The translations under genes and the position numbers were made by a program. From Erodium maritimum (lineage: Eukaryota; Streptophyta; Magnoliopsida; Geraniales; Geraniaceae): a DNA stretch of 64,000 bases. Location: contig OY997588.1 of the NCBI GenBank assembly GCA_963921825.1, forward strand, positions 55,002,803 to 55,066,802. Reading direction: 5' to 3'. Below the pieces are notes generated by a model, which worked only from the letters and a program-made list of their open reading frames with translations, had not been told where the DNA came from and did no database searches. Of the stretch, positions 22,520 through 34,337 are shown piece by piece (within the stretch, counting starts at the first letter, position 1; every line of letters starts with the position of its first letter).

Positions 22520-23517
22520 TCAAGATTGGTGATGTTGGCTGTCGGAAGTGTGCATGTGGGAGGAGGGAGCCTTGCCGGCTTCCAAGACAATGGCATTTTG
22601 AGCGGCCGAGAAACCAGATTTGTCCTTAACGGTAGGGTTCTTGGAAGCCTCCCTCTCAGCGATCTCCTCCGCCCTCGCCACATGCGATTCCATTGCCGCC
22701 TCTGCCACTTTTGCCAATCGAACCTCGTGCGCTACTTCCATCCTCGCCTTTGCCAACTCCTTCTCCGCCTATTCCACATTCGATACGCAATTCATAGTTC
22801 TCAATGTATATTAATATCGAATAGCGTTAGTTTCTACAAATTGTTTGTTATTGGTTTTTAAAAAAAATCACAGGTAAGAAGTTAACCAAAGATAAAGAAC
22901 AGTTAGGAATTATGAACGGAACCTGAAATAGAGTTGGGAAAAAGGATTTCCCCTTATATAAATATAAAAACAAGATTATAAATGTAAGGGAAAACGTTGT
23001 TTCCTAGCCCTCTGTGACCTTTCATTAGGACTTCCGAACCGACCTCGACATTTTGTCACGTATCTTATCTTAAAGGTGGTGTTATTTTACAAAATGTTAC
23101 AGAAATGGTTGTTTTTTGTCACAGATCCTAACTCGGTTTTTCATATATAATTATACAAGTTTTGTAAAAAAAACGACCTTTAGTGTTAGGATTAATTTGT
23201 CACAAAAGGTCGACCACAAATAAGAATTGTTAATGAAAGGTCAAATAAGTCTGAAATCAACGTTATCCCTAAATATAATGTGTATCCGGTATAATTACCA
23301 ACTCCTCGGCTTTGGCATCATTCTTGACCTTATTCATCATATGCTGCCAGGAAAAAAACATGTATAAGATTCACATATCCAAACAATAATGATCCAATAC
23401 CTATGAAACAAATAAAGTCTACGTACGAACCTTTTCCTCGGCCTTGGCCTCTGCCTTGGCCTTCTTCTCAACAGCAAAATCATGTATTTTGTCCTTCACA
23501 TCCTTCACAGCATTCAT
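22520..23517 (-). CDS. LEA-like small hydrophilic protein, three exons
   Basis: Minus-strand gene with exons 23517-23431, 23343-23299 and 22768-22520, all joined in phase 0 at GT-AG sites, giving 126 residues. The protein starts MNAVKDVKDKIHDFAVEKKA, is rich in Ala, Lys and Glu, has no cysteine or membrane segment, and should form amphipathic helix: the middle reads AEKELAKARMEVAHEVRLAK. The tail is Ser/His-rich (MHTSDSQHHQS). This pattern resembles group LEA_1/LEA_4 late-embryogenesis-abundant proteins, thought to protect membranes and proteins during drying; the exact family is uncertain and two introns is more than LEA_1 genes usually have. No neighbouring gene shares a pathway. Intron 2 carries a MITE. 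The frame is intact, so it is probably functional. Confidence 0.75.
23015..23243. mobile_element. MITE in intron 2 of the LEA-like gene
   Basis: TGACCTTTCATTA at 23015-23027 is the exact reverse complement of 23231-23243, and the match continues less perfectly inward (GACCTCGACATTTTGTCAC against GTCACAAAAGGTCGACC). About 229 bp, non-coding. No target duplication is obvious. Confidence 0.65.
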
Positions 23518-23668
23518 TTTCGGTCCCTAGTTATGCTCAAAACCTAACAATTGAAACTCCAAGTCTACTTTTTTTTTTGTTCTTTCAATTATAAATTCTC
23601 AAGTTTCTATAACTCTGTTCTTATGATTAATGTTTCTACGAGAAAAGAATGTGACATGATTAGCCATG

Positions 23669-23678
23669 GTATAAATAG
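23669..23678 (-). promoter_or_regulatory. Candidate TATA box of the LEA-like gene
   Basis: On the minus strand CTATTTATAC lies about 150 bp upstream of the start codon at 23517. Position and sequence fit a TATA box; no transcript evidence is available. Confidence 0.4.
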
Positions 23679-23806
23679 AGAAATGTATGTGGTAACAACT
23701 GTTATGTGTGGATAAATCGTAGACACTTGTCCAACATGCAAACGATAACTACAAATAAACTTGTGGTGCACAAACTATTGGTTTTAGGATTTTTATCTAT
23801 TTGGTA

Positions 23807-23808
<2 letters not shown>

Positions 23809-23841
<33 letters not shown>
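23809..23841. repeat. (AT)n microsatellite
   Basis: About 16 uninterrupted AT units. Confidence 0.95.
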
Positions 23842-23846
<5 letters not shown>

Positions 23847-25264
23847 AATGGCTTTTTTTAAGGCAAATTTTATTAACTCTCTAGTTTTTGAAATAAACAC
23901 TAGAGGAAGAGGAAAATCCTCTCGGATATAGACAAAGAGCATACAAAAGAAGCTCAAAACACAAATCACACAAGTGATACAGATTACTTGGAATACAAGG
24001 CAACTGAAAAAAGAACCTGCCGAGCAAAGATATGAAGCAAATCCTAAACCAAACATCAGTAAAGCCACACCAAACACTGTTGATCACCGAAACTGCAGTA
24101 GAAACCAAAAGTCAGAAGCCCTACTCACCAAAGAGGATCTCCACCAGAGAACTATGCTCCTAAGAGACCAAAAACCAAGCAACCTTGTGACACAAGTCAC
24201 CAAACCAAAAAAGAAATACTGCACACCAAACACCAGTGGACAACTATACTGAAGTAGAACACAAAGTGCAGACCATAACACCAGTACCAGACACTCTGAG
24301 AGCAAAAAGACCAAACACTATTAGTAACTATGTCACGCCCCAATTTCAGTAAACCGAACTCGGGACGCGAACGTTTAAAATAAGAAAACACTTTGAAATC
24401 ATTTCTATTAAAACACTTTACAATACCAGTTTAGTTCAACAAAATAATAATTACAATTTAAAACACGTTCCAACAAGTGGACAAAAGTAGGCATCCGTCA
24501 CTAGACTCAAAAACAACCCGGACTCCGCTCCTAGCTCCACAAGCTTCGAGAGTTCGCCTAGTTCGTCCTGTGATCAGTACCTGTAGGAAAAGCAGCTAGG
24601 GGTGAGCGTTCGCTCACCACCACGGATAACAGACTGACTACGGCATAATTAGCAGACAATGCCGGTAACACCAATAATAAAGTCTACACCGGGGGACACT
24701 GTCCCCAACCCAAGGACTCTGACTGATCATACACCCACTGTTACCTTCCTTGACCAACTCAACACTTTGACACGTAAAGTAGACCCGACACAACGATCAC
24801 GACCTCTCCCAAGGACTCGAAAGAAACGACGCAACACCAAACAAGATCACAAAGGATCGCAAACCAGCTGCTCAGTAACCTCCCTCACCAGACTCAACCT
24901 CAAACTCGTAAAAGTAAACCCGACACAACCAACAATAACCTTCCCCAAAGACACGGACACGGATCAGGCTAGCCGAAGAATGCTCAGAACCTGCCGAGCC
25001 TCGTACACGTATCAGGCCAGCCGAAGAATGCTCGTAACCTGCCGGGACCCGGTCACGGATCAGGCTAGCCAAAGAATGCTCATAACCTTTCGGGATCCGG
25101 ACACGGAACAGGCTAGCCGAAGAATGCTCAGAACCTGCCGAGGCTCGAGTTTGGTCAGGCCAGCCGAAGAATGCTCGTAACCCGCCAAAATCCACACCAC
25201 TCCCCGACACACAGTCGGTTCGGGCAGACACAACCACAAACACAAGCAAGTTCAACAAACAGGC

Positions 25265-25805
25265 ACTCAAGGCCACTCAAGACACCTCAACAGTAAACCT
25301 CGGACTCAACAGCCCCACAGGCACTCACGGCCTCCCAAGACACACCGACAGTAAGACACGGACTTAACAGCCCCACAGGCACTCACGGCCTCCCAAGACA
25401 CCAACCATAACTCACGGGCTCAACAACCCCACGGGCACTCACGGCCACTCAAGACACCAAAAGTAAAGACACGGGTTCACAACCCCACAGGCACTCACTG
25501 CCACCCAAAACACCAAAATGACCATACGGGCTCTCATGGCCACCCAAGACTCAGCAATAGTAACACGGGCTCTCAAGGCCACCCAAAACTCAACAATAAA
25601 CAACACGGCTCTCAAGGCCACCCAAACTTGACAATAAACAACACGGGCTCTCAAGGCCACCCAAACTCAACAACAATTAACACGGGCTCTCAAGGCCACC
25701 CAAACTCAACAACAGTTAACACGGGCTCTCAAGGCCACCCAAACTCAACAACAGTTAACACGGGCTCTCAAGGCCACCCAAACTCAACAACAGTTAACGC
25801 ACAAC
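25265..25805 (-). repeat. 39-bp minisatellite in LTR copy C
   Basis: At least ten degenerate units; the last four (25640-25800) are almost identical, 39 bp apart, each holding ACGGGCTCTCAAGGCCACC. Because 39 is a multiple of three, a plus-strand frame reads a 13-residue repeat (NTGSQGHPNSTTV). I take that as a by-product of the array, not a gene. Confidence 0.88.
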
Positions 25806-27682
25806 AACCTCCGGCATAATCGATGCCTACAACAGTCCTAAGATCACTAGTTTCACAAACAACCTCCGGGCATGGTCATATGCCTCCAGCAGCCCTACTT
25901 TCAACAGTTTCACAATCAACCTCCGGGCATGGTCATATGACTCCAGTAAATCAATTATCGCTAAGTTCACTACTCCTACGCCACTACTAAGTGTCACATG
26001 CCTTTTCAATAATTACTAAGTTCCCGTAACATGCTTTTCTAATATTCGATAACCTAGATAACCCACGACACCCCGGTGCCACATGCAATTTTACAGTTAA
26101 CTTTCCCTAGTCAGGGCCGAGATCCGGCTACTTTTCCCTACCTCAACTGAAGAGCAACCGCTATGTTTCCTAGCTGCTGACGTTCTGGCTCGCTACCTCC
26201 GGGCTTCACCTCGATCGAAGCCGGACGCTAAAGATAACACGAAAGCCATAATTAAAGTCGGTTCCCAGGTTAATTTAACGGTCACGATTAATCCAGTGTA
26301 CAACCGACCGTTGTCCTTTAAACTCGAGCGAGATAAAAGCGGGGTCACGGCGAATCGGGTTTGAGTACCCGAGCACCGAAACCGGTGCATGCGAGGCATG
26401 GTCCCAATGCACGAATCCCGAGGTCCGATTCAGCGGTCCGCTTTTGTTCCTTTTTAAACCCAAATAGCAGTCCATTTTACCCAGAGTTCCAGATTCGTTC
26501 CCAATTCCGATTAATAACCCTTTTTTCAAAACAGAACGGTTTTTGTTTCAAATCAAATTCCCTTTTTATTTCAAATCTGTTTCTGTTCCGATCTTTTGAG
26601 CCCAAAATGAATTAAGTTCGTTTTTTGAACAACCGTCCCTAAATCCCGTTTACAACTTAGATTCTCAAACTCCTCGATTTAAAATCGTTTTTAAAACCGA
26701 ATTGATTTTAATTCCCTTTTATTTTAAATCCCTTTTTCCTTAAAACTGATTTCTCTTTCCCTTTTTCCTTTAGAAAATTGTGTCTCGATTCAATTTAAAA
26801 TTCCTTTTCAAATCTTTTGATTTTACAACTAAACATTTCAGATCAAAAGGAAATCGGTTTCAACCGAGCCCAGATCCAGAACGTCGCTTCTTTCAACATT
26901 GACCAGATTTAAAACCGTTTTACAAATAAATCACATCTGATTCGAAACTCAGTTTTGGTCTTCAACCGGTTAGGTTTTAATCCATTTTCTCATTTTATTT
27001 TCAATACAAATCTGTTCAAACTCAACCAGAAACAGATGAGGAGCTCGATTACAGAAAACAACAAGGGGAAAAAGGGCTCGATTTTAATCCGGCCGACCAG
27101 GGTCGCCCGGTGGTAGGGGCTAACCATAGGGGGAAAAGAGAGGGCGGCGGCGGCTGCACGACGGAGCACGGCGGAGCACCTCGCTCGTCCCAGATCTGGA
27201 CGGAGACGAACGGGTCTGTCCCGGATCTGAGTTCGCGCCGGCGAAACTGCCACGGCTCGGGACGAGGGCGTGCCCGGCGACGGCGAGGTAGCTCCGGCCT
27301 CGCTACCATCGAGGACGGCGGCGGTGGCTACGACACCGTGTGGGAGGCGGAAGCGCCAGCGCCGATTCGCACGGCGTGCTCGCCGGTGGCGATGGCGAAG
27401 GGAGAACGGGCTCAAGGCGAGGTCTCGGCGACGGACGGTGAGGAGAGAGGGCCGGGAACGGCGTAGAGACGAGGGTGAGAGGGAGTTGTGGCTGGACTCG
27501 GGAGCGGTGGCCGGACTCCGAGTTGAGAGGAGGGAGGGAGGTCGGGTGAGGGTTCGGCAGAGAGGGAAGAGGGAGGTCGGGTGAGGGTTCGGCAGAGAGG
27601 GAGGGCGTGGATCGAAGAGGGAGGAGACAAAATGGGAGGGGCGGCTGCTGAACAAAAAATGAGGGTTTAGAACCCTAAACGC

Positions 27683-27696
27683 ATATTTATATGCAG
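27683..27696 (-). promoter_or_regulatory. Candidate TATA box of LTR copy C
   Basis: GCATATTTATATGC reads as TATAAAT on either strand and lies about 180 bp inside the LTR 5' edge (minus orientation), before the GC-rich section. Position fits an LTR promoter. Confidence 0.35.
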
Positions 27697-27960
27697 GCCG
27701 GGCCTTAATGGGCCTCTGGCTGGGTTTGGGCTTCTCGGCCCAAAGCTACCTCAGTTGGGTCAGGCCTGCCCTGATCCGACCCTATACCTTTTTTTTGCAG
27801 AAAACAAACTCGTAACAACCTCGACGTTATTATTTAATAATTTAAACGTTAAATTTTTCTCAGTCTTTACAAACTACCCTTCTCAAAGGAAACTAAGAGT
27901 CCAAAATGCAGCAATACAAGTTGCAAGAGACTCGAAAAGCATGAGATCATATTTATTAAG

Positions 27961-28915
27961 AGAAATATAAGAAAAAATTAGACATAGTTTCAGATTTTAT
28001 AAACCAAATTAGAGATGATGACCCTAAAATAATAGTACTACTTGTCATAACAGTTTTGTGATTGAGTAAACACATAACCAAACATGCAAGAGATGACTAT
28101 TTCTAATGTACTTTTAAAGGATCTGACCATTTCATGTGAGTGGCACGAGAGATCTAAGAGATTTTTCTCGTCTCGAATCGGTCAGGCTTGTGTTTACTCG
28201 ACAAGATGCCAAGGAGTTCTCCAAGAAAATGAGGTTGTGAGTCGGATAGAATTTTAGACCGATAGAGCGAGGTGTGGCTCCTCTAGACACCTTCTGGTTC
28301 CCTAACATTCTAAACAGGTGCTGACTCCACTCTCCCCGACTCCGAGCGATGGTGTCGGGGTCCTGATCTAGTGGATGGGATTGGGAAAATCCCGATCCAA
28401 CGGATGAGGTTGAAGTGTCCTTGTATAGAGGTCTCGAGTCATCGGGTGTGAAATTCTGATCACGTGCAATAACAAGATGTCACTTAAGATGTTAGAGCTC
28501 GTCTAATGACATCTTGCTGTATCAACAGAAAGTAAAAGAGCAATGCAATAATTAAGCAATCATAACGACACAAGATTGTTTACCCAGTTTGGTACATCAT
28601 ACCTACGTCTGGGGGCACTTTGTCAGTGGAACGATTTTCACTATCAAGTAAACAATCAACATACAAGTTACCAGATCCTCCATATCAAACAGATGCTATC
28701 GTTATAAAGTGACCAACCTAAAATAGGGACACCCCCTAAACCTGAGATCTCATCTCAGTTCCACCCTACGAGCTCTTCTATCTCGGATTGTTCTCGTTCT
28801 CCAATATTTTTTTGTGACGCTTCACTGGTCACCACTTAGCTCTACTACTTTATCAATCATAAATAAAAGTATGAGCATAGAACGTTCACCTTATGTTACT
28901 TCCTAAAATGTAATT
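27961..28915. other. Gene-free interval with possible LTR-element debris
   Basis: No reading frame can be supported. Text around 28560-28640 (GTTTACCCAGTTTGGT, then ACCTACGTCTGGGGG) resembles a recurrent plant retroelement segment, but ends and family could not be fixed. Confidence 0.4.
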
Positions 28916-29056
28916 AATGAAAGTTTAGGGTACTGAGGTGACACAAAAAAGATTTTGGATACTCTAAATGAATTAATGAAAGTTTAGGGTACTGAGGTGA
29001 CACAAAAAAGATTTAGGGCACTCTAAATGATATATGAAATATTTAGGGTACTGAGG
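28916..29056. repeat. ~59-bp tandem repeat, about 2.5 copies
   Basis: AGGGTACTGAGGTGACACAA recurs with a period of about 59 bp; the third copy is partial and diverged. Confidence 0.85.
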
Positions 29057-30589
29057 TGGAATTACCTCATAAAACAATGTCAGCTAATAAGTATTAGTCA
29101 GTTCATGAGAAAGCCCTAATTTATTGCAACAAAACCCCAAATATTTTGAACTGAAATCCCCAAAACCCTAATTTTTTCTAAACATCAATGCATAATGTCA
29201 TATACTTTTGTTTCAGATCCTCTATATAATCCCTACTTTGAATATTGTAACAAAGGCCAACTTTTTCGAACATAAACCACCAAACCCTAACTTTTATGAA
29301 CATTAGATCCCTTAAAAATGTCAAACAAAAAATCAACAAATCATTCAAACAAACACTCAGAATTATTCAAAAACACCATTACAGCACAACAATTAGAAGT
29401 TTATAGGATTTACAATTGGAGCGTCTTCGAAACTTTCATTGTATATGTACCCTTCACTTTGAGACTCCAACTCCGGTGAAACCATTGTACTAGCTCAGCT
29501 CCTCGACTTCGACCACCACGCTTCTCCTTTTGTAGGCCAGAGTTTGAAATCTCAGCTCCAAACGCAGCTCGTCTCCTTGTCTCCCTTCTTCTCTCTAACT
29601 CCATCACAAACACGCACGCAAGCAACACTGGTTTCGAACACTTAGAACCAATTTTTTCATATTTTTCAAGTTATGGTATTTCATCACAACTTCATCGTGA
29701 TAGAAATTGAATCAGAGAGTAACGTTTTGAAAAGTTAAAAGATAATAGTAAGCATTCATTAAAAAAACATCAGGGTATGCATCGGATAATCGTGTAAAAT
29801 TAAGGGTAGTTAATTGTAATTAACCCTCCACATAAGCTTAGTTCAACAATACCCAATGTGCAATAAATAAAAACATAATATCTTTCTAATACTAGGAAAA
29901 CCGACTCAAAGGTTGGGGAGCCATTTACGGGAGCTTGAACACTCCAAAATAAGATTGGGCACCTCTTATTTGGAAAGCCAAACTCCCCCCAAAGGTCTCC
30001 CTCTTCGACTAGTTAGTAAATTGTAATGCCATCTCATCAAAATCTTTTCTATAAGAAAATGGAATTGAGTTCTCTTTAGTATACTCCAAGTTCCAATTTT
30101 GCCCTCGTGTTTTCGAGGGCTGTTTTCACATCATGTTGGGCTGTCCTGGGTCATCGGCCCTCTGGTCTTTCATTTTCTCGTTGTGGAACATCTCAGGTTG
30201 CCTCCCAAACAACTCTATGGGCCTAATAGTTCAATGGGTCAGCCTACAACAACTTAGGAAGCTAAAAATTCATTGGTTCCGGCTTCTCTTCCTTGGCATT
30301 TGATTTCTTTGGCTCTCTCGCAACACAATAGTCTTTACCATATCCCTTGAGCCAGTATCAACCATCTTTGCCAAAGTTCAACATGTGAACTTCCTCCTTT
30401 TATTGATTGGCAACTCTTCTCTCAAATACTCGGATTTTCACCTTTGGTTAAGGGACACATAGTCCTTCTTCAGCTCCTTGATGTAATTTATCTCAATATC
30501 TGAGATCTCTATTTTGTACTTCTTCATCAGTCCCTTTGTTGAGGTTCCCCGGATTCCAATAAACGTATTTTTTATTGATAAAAAAAGAG
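29057..30589. other. Gene-free interval
   Basis: A minus-strand frame at 29628-29410 (basic and Arg-rich) has no recognisable domain. The rest has no supportable gene. Short CCCTAA and CCCCAAA words near 29110-29300 are scattered, not tandem. Confidence 0.45.
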
Positions 30590-31000
30590 GTTGGAGATAT
30601 TTCATCCCAGTAATGGGAACACGGAGTCACAGATTTGGTAAATTTCAGCCTAGTATCGAGAATACCGAATCCTAGGTTGGGGAAATTTCAGCCCACTACA
30701 AGAGTTTTCAAAACACAAAGTTCAGTTAACTGTTTCATTCATGTTTCATGGCATTAAAACTTGGTTTTTAATCTTAAATACACCAATACATAAATTGCAT
30801 ACACATATTTATTATAATTATGAGGTGATTCCTAGTTTGGTGAATTTTCATCCCAGTACTAGGAATACAGACTCCTAGGTTGAGTAATTTACATCCGAGT
30901 ACTAGCAATAAATACTCTTAGGTTGGGTAATTTCCATCCCAATACTAGCAATAAATACTCCCAGGTTGACTAAAATTTATCCCGCACTAGGAATACAAAG
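30590..31000. repeat. ~45-bp degenerate tandem array
   Basis: Six or more units contain a version of TCCTAGGTTGGGTAATTT then CATCCCAGTACTAG. Copies at 30830-30995 are the clearest; those at 30590-30700 are more diverged and separated by about 120 bp of other sequence. Confidence 0.75.
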
Positions 31001-31867
31001 ACTCTCGCACTCTCAATTGTGTCATTCCCGCTCGTCCGGGAAATTTTGAATCGAACATTCCATTCAACCGTTTCTTTAATATTTCAAGCCATCCGAACCT
31101 AATCTTAGCTACATCAATATCTAAATACATACATATTTCTGAGAAATAAGATGCGAGGATGATGATTTGAAATCGGAAATTTGAAATTAAGGATTTGTAC
31201 TCACCGAGTTTGATGGTTTTTGGTAGAGCATGATGAAAACCTTTACAATGAATCGAACCTGCAAACTATAAAGTAGCTCCGATATGCAGAAGAATAGTGA
31301 ACGTAGAAGCTTGAAACGATGGTGAGGTGAAGGGTGAGCAAGCGTAGTACGGTATCAGGGCAACAACGAAGACGAAACAATATAATAAATGAATAAAAAA
31401 ATACAATAAAATAAATGACCCCAACCAAATAATAAATGAAAATTAATAAATAAAAGATTTAAGTTTGAAGGGTAAAGTTGGGAATATAATTTTGATGACC
31501 TTTTACCTAAAACTCAAACCGTACATGTCATATATTTAATGAACTAGGACCATAAGGCCAAATCGCAAAGTAACCCCACTAGTGCACCCCACTCTAACAG
31601 TTATGGGATCTGACGATGGACCACTATGTTCACCAGACAATTTGGTTTAGTTGGCTTTGTAGGATTCTATGTTCACCTATGTTCTTCTTTGTTTATTTGT
31701 TATGTTCAAGATGGAGATACAAATCCACCCGATTTCTATGGTTAAGAGTGTTGTTCAAGCCGGTTCTCATGTATTCAGTACTTAATACTTTTTTCAAGTG
31801 TTAATAAAATAACATTCGTTGCCTTCAGAATAATAATAAGAAGAAGAATTCAAATCAATATAAAAAT
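31001..31867. other. Gene-free interval
   Basis: No gene, RNA or transposon structure that I can support. Confidence 0.45.
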
Positions 31868-33222
31868 TAGAGAAAATTACACATAACCAACCTAACTATG
31901 CATATTTTTCACATTACTCTACATAACTAAAAATATCGTTTGTGGTAACTTGTTTTTTTTTTCACTTTATTCTAACATTGTTAACTTCTCATCCAAAAAA
32001 AACGTAAAAATACAAAATACCCCTCACTAACTATTAGATTTTCATTATAAATTTAAGTGAAAAGTTGTCACATCAACTAAAAGCTCTCGGAGAACCCTAA
32101 GGGTTGTAACTTGAACCCTAAGGGTTGACCTCTCTCGCCGACGGCGATACAGCAGCCACCTTAGGCTGAGTTTCGACACAGGTTTGTCCTTCAATCACCA
32201 TCATTTGTCACCATGAACCCCGACCAGGCGTGGATCCCCTACCCCTTGGTGCGGCTAGCCATCCCGCCTCATCGTCGATCTCCTGCGCGCCAAACCCTAG
32301 GATGACAGTTGCAGCCATCTTTTCCCCGTGCACCACGATCTGCATCACCGATCAGCCCCTGTCATCCGACGAGACTCAATCTGGCATCACCACTCGACAT
32401 CTTTATGGCCTAATTACGGGTTATCTCGGATGCTAGGCCGTCCTCCTTTTCGAGCCCTACCGGCCACCGTTGATAGGTTTGGAAAGGACTGACGATCGGG
32501 CCTAATCGTGCATCAGGCTGGATTTCAGGATCACGACTTCTGGTACGCATGACCCCCGCTACCCCTCACGGGTAACCCCACCGATCTTTGCGGCGACACT
32601 GTTTTTATTCTTTTAATTTTTGTTGAAAATATTTAATTTTTATTAATTTCCCCTATTTTTAATTTCCAAATTTCTTTATTTTTATTTTTTAATGATTTTT
32701 TATTATTAATTTCCCATATATTATTATTTTTCCAATAGTCAATTATTATTTCATTCCATTTTTTTTATTTTCCAACGTTATCTATGTTTTTGTTAATCCA
32801 CTAATTTGATAAAAATCCCAGATTTTTTGAAACCCTATTTTTTTGTTAATTTAAGATATGTTGAAAACCAAAACATACAAGCAAAAACCAAATATCAGAT
32901 TTAAGTATGAGAAAAAGATGGTGGTGGTGGATCCGGGTTGGCTACCATTGAAAGAGACCAGATATTGAGGTGCAGAAATGTTCTTGTAGTTGCGGGAGAA
33001 GAGAGAGCTCAGGCCGAGTGAGCCAAAACATCTTGACCAGATCTGACAGAGCAGCGACAACGAGGTTAGCTTGTGACACATGTCATTTTCTGTAAAATAA
33101 ATGGACAGAAAAGACTAAAGTGAAAACAAACATGTTAGGATACCCAAAACATGTTTTTTTTGTTAAGTAGGATAATGTATAAAAAATACATAGTTAGACC
33201 ATATTATATATCATTTTCCCCC
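31868..33222. mobile_element. MULE-like element with a GC-rich core
   Basis: The ends are ~70-bp imperfect inverted repeats: GAAAATTACACATAACCAAC then CTAACTATGCATATTTTT at the left, and reversed at the right GAAAATGATATATAAT then CTAACTATGTATTTTTTA. The layout (long AT-rich TIRs, 1.36 kb, no transposase) matches the MULE at 20604-21915. The core at 32100-32590 is GC-rich and resembles exon or 5'-UTR sequence (plus-strand frame 32230-32436), so a captured host fragment is possible. No clean 9-10 bp target duplication was seen. Confidence 0.55.
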
Positions 33223-33234
33223 AAAATATATTAT

Positions 33235-34337
33235 TTTTTTGAAAGGGAAAACGAGGAATTACATTATCAGTGCACGTCAAACATTACAAAGTAGGACTAG
33301 AAGTCTTGAGAACAGAATAAGTCCGAGTCTCCCGTAGGACACTTGGCGCTCATGAACCCATAGAAATATTCTACTTTGCATCCTAAACAATGAAAATTAT
33401 CCCTACGTTCTACCCTTTGTTGGAAATTGAAATAACTGAAAACAGAAAATCCAACTCCTAACAAAAAAAAGTACTACAAAACAAGAACGAAACAAAAATA
33501 ACTGGAACTCCTTGGTGTATACTCACTCCTCCAAGAGGAGGTCATCGGACTTGGTCCCGGGTCATGAGGTGTAGGCCATCATCCATATACCCTCTGAGCA
33601 CCAAACAACCTTATGGGCATGGCGGGGCTGTTTTACAGCCTGCGCTTGAGTAGAACCGTCCTCCATCTCCACTTGGTCGAACAACCACTACCATACATCG
33701 GGGATGGCCGGGATCACCTCCGTCCGGACCATGGCCACAGCTTTGTCATCAAAGTCATCGTCCAACGATACTCCATCCAAACAAATCGAAATGCATGTAG
33801 GATATCTTTCGGATTTTAACGAAATGACCTAGCGTTGAAATCATCGGTGGCAGCGCTGTCGTGGTGCAGAGGGGAAGCCATACCACCTGATGTGTATCTC
33901 GGATTTGAACATATCCTTTGTTGTTTGTAGGTTGAGTTGTAGGTCGTGATGGTGGATCCAGCCATTGGGGCTGAGCCGACAGGTGGATTGGGCTGAGGAA
34001 TTTCGGAGAACCATAGTAATCGGCGGGGGGCATACCTTTCCGGTAGGCGATGGATAGGAACTCGGGTGGAGGTGGCTGAAGCACGGCCGGTGGTCGTCGG
34101 ATCTGATCCAAAGTCATTTGAACAAGAGGAGCTCGGGCGACACGGAGGCGAACAACTCCTTGACAATACAAGAGGGAGAAGAAGGAGTGGGTGGAGGCTG
34201 TCGACAACGAAGGACATGATCGACGTAGTAGCGACGACTTAGTCTCTCAGACTCGAGGGTATACAAACCCTAAAAGTCTCTTAAACTAACTCTCTCCACA
34301 AGCACTCTCTCAACCTTAAAATCGATGGGGAAAACGT
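33235..34337 (-). mobile_element. ORF1-only LINE-like retroposon (copy 2)
   Basis: Minus-strand poly-A tail at 33235-33241. The 3' segment (GGCGCTCATGAACCCATAG and following) matches copy 1. The 5' part reads MTLDQIRRPPAVLQPPPPEF from about 34108, preceded by a pyrimidine-rich leader. Proline-rich and uninterrupted for about 110 codons, but no reverse transcriptase. It abuts copy 3 head to tail. Confidence 0.5.

Larger units (their letters stand above)
24331..27871 (-). mobile_element. Solo Ty3/gypsy LTR (copy C)
   Basis: On the plus strand it starts TGTCACGCCCC and ends CAGTCTTTACA, 3541 bp, with a perfect target duplication AACTA at 24326-24330 and 27872-27876. It shares the hairpin, the tandem array and the AGTCAGGGCCGAGATCCGGC block with copies A, B and the right-end LTRs, but its outer ~1.7 kb (26180-27871) is diverged and includes a GC-rich section at 27050-27650. 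That suggests a sister subfamily. No primer site adjoins it. Confidence 0.9.
23848..27960 (-). mobile_element. LINE 3'-end fragment interrupted by solo LTR C
   Basis: The T run followed by AAGGCAAATTTTATTAAC is, on the minus strand, a typical L1 3' end (AATAAAATTTGCC plus poly-A). The fragment runs to 24330 and appears to continue after the LTR from 27872 for about 90 bp; the right limit is a guess. No ORF remains. Confidence 0.45.

Noticed and set aside
25628-25819. Plus-strand frame encoding a 13-residue repeat
   Set aside because: It is the translation of a 39-bp minisatellite whose period is a multiple of three.
26990-27655. 221-codon minus-strand frame with Arg, Ser and Pro richness
   Set aside because: It lies wholly inside solo LTR copy C in a GC-rich section; composition is that of any open frame in such DNA and no domain is recognisable.
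29410-29628. 72-codon Arg-rich minus-strand frame
   Set aside because: No recognisable domain, no splice context, and surrounding sequence is degenerate.
32230-32436. 68-codon plus-strand frame as a small gene
   Set aside because: No upstream promoter logic or domain; it lies in the core of a MULE-like element and is better viewed as possible captured sequence.
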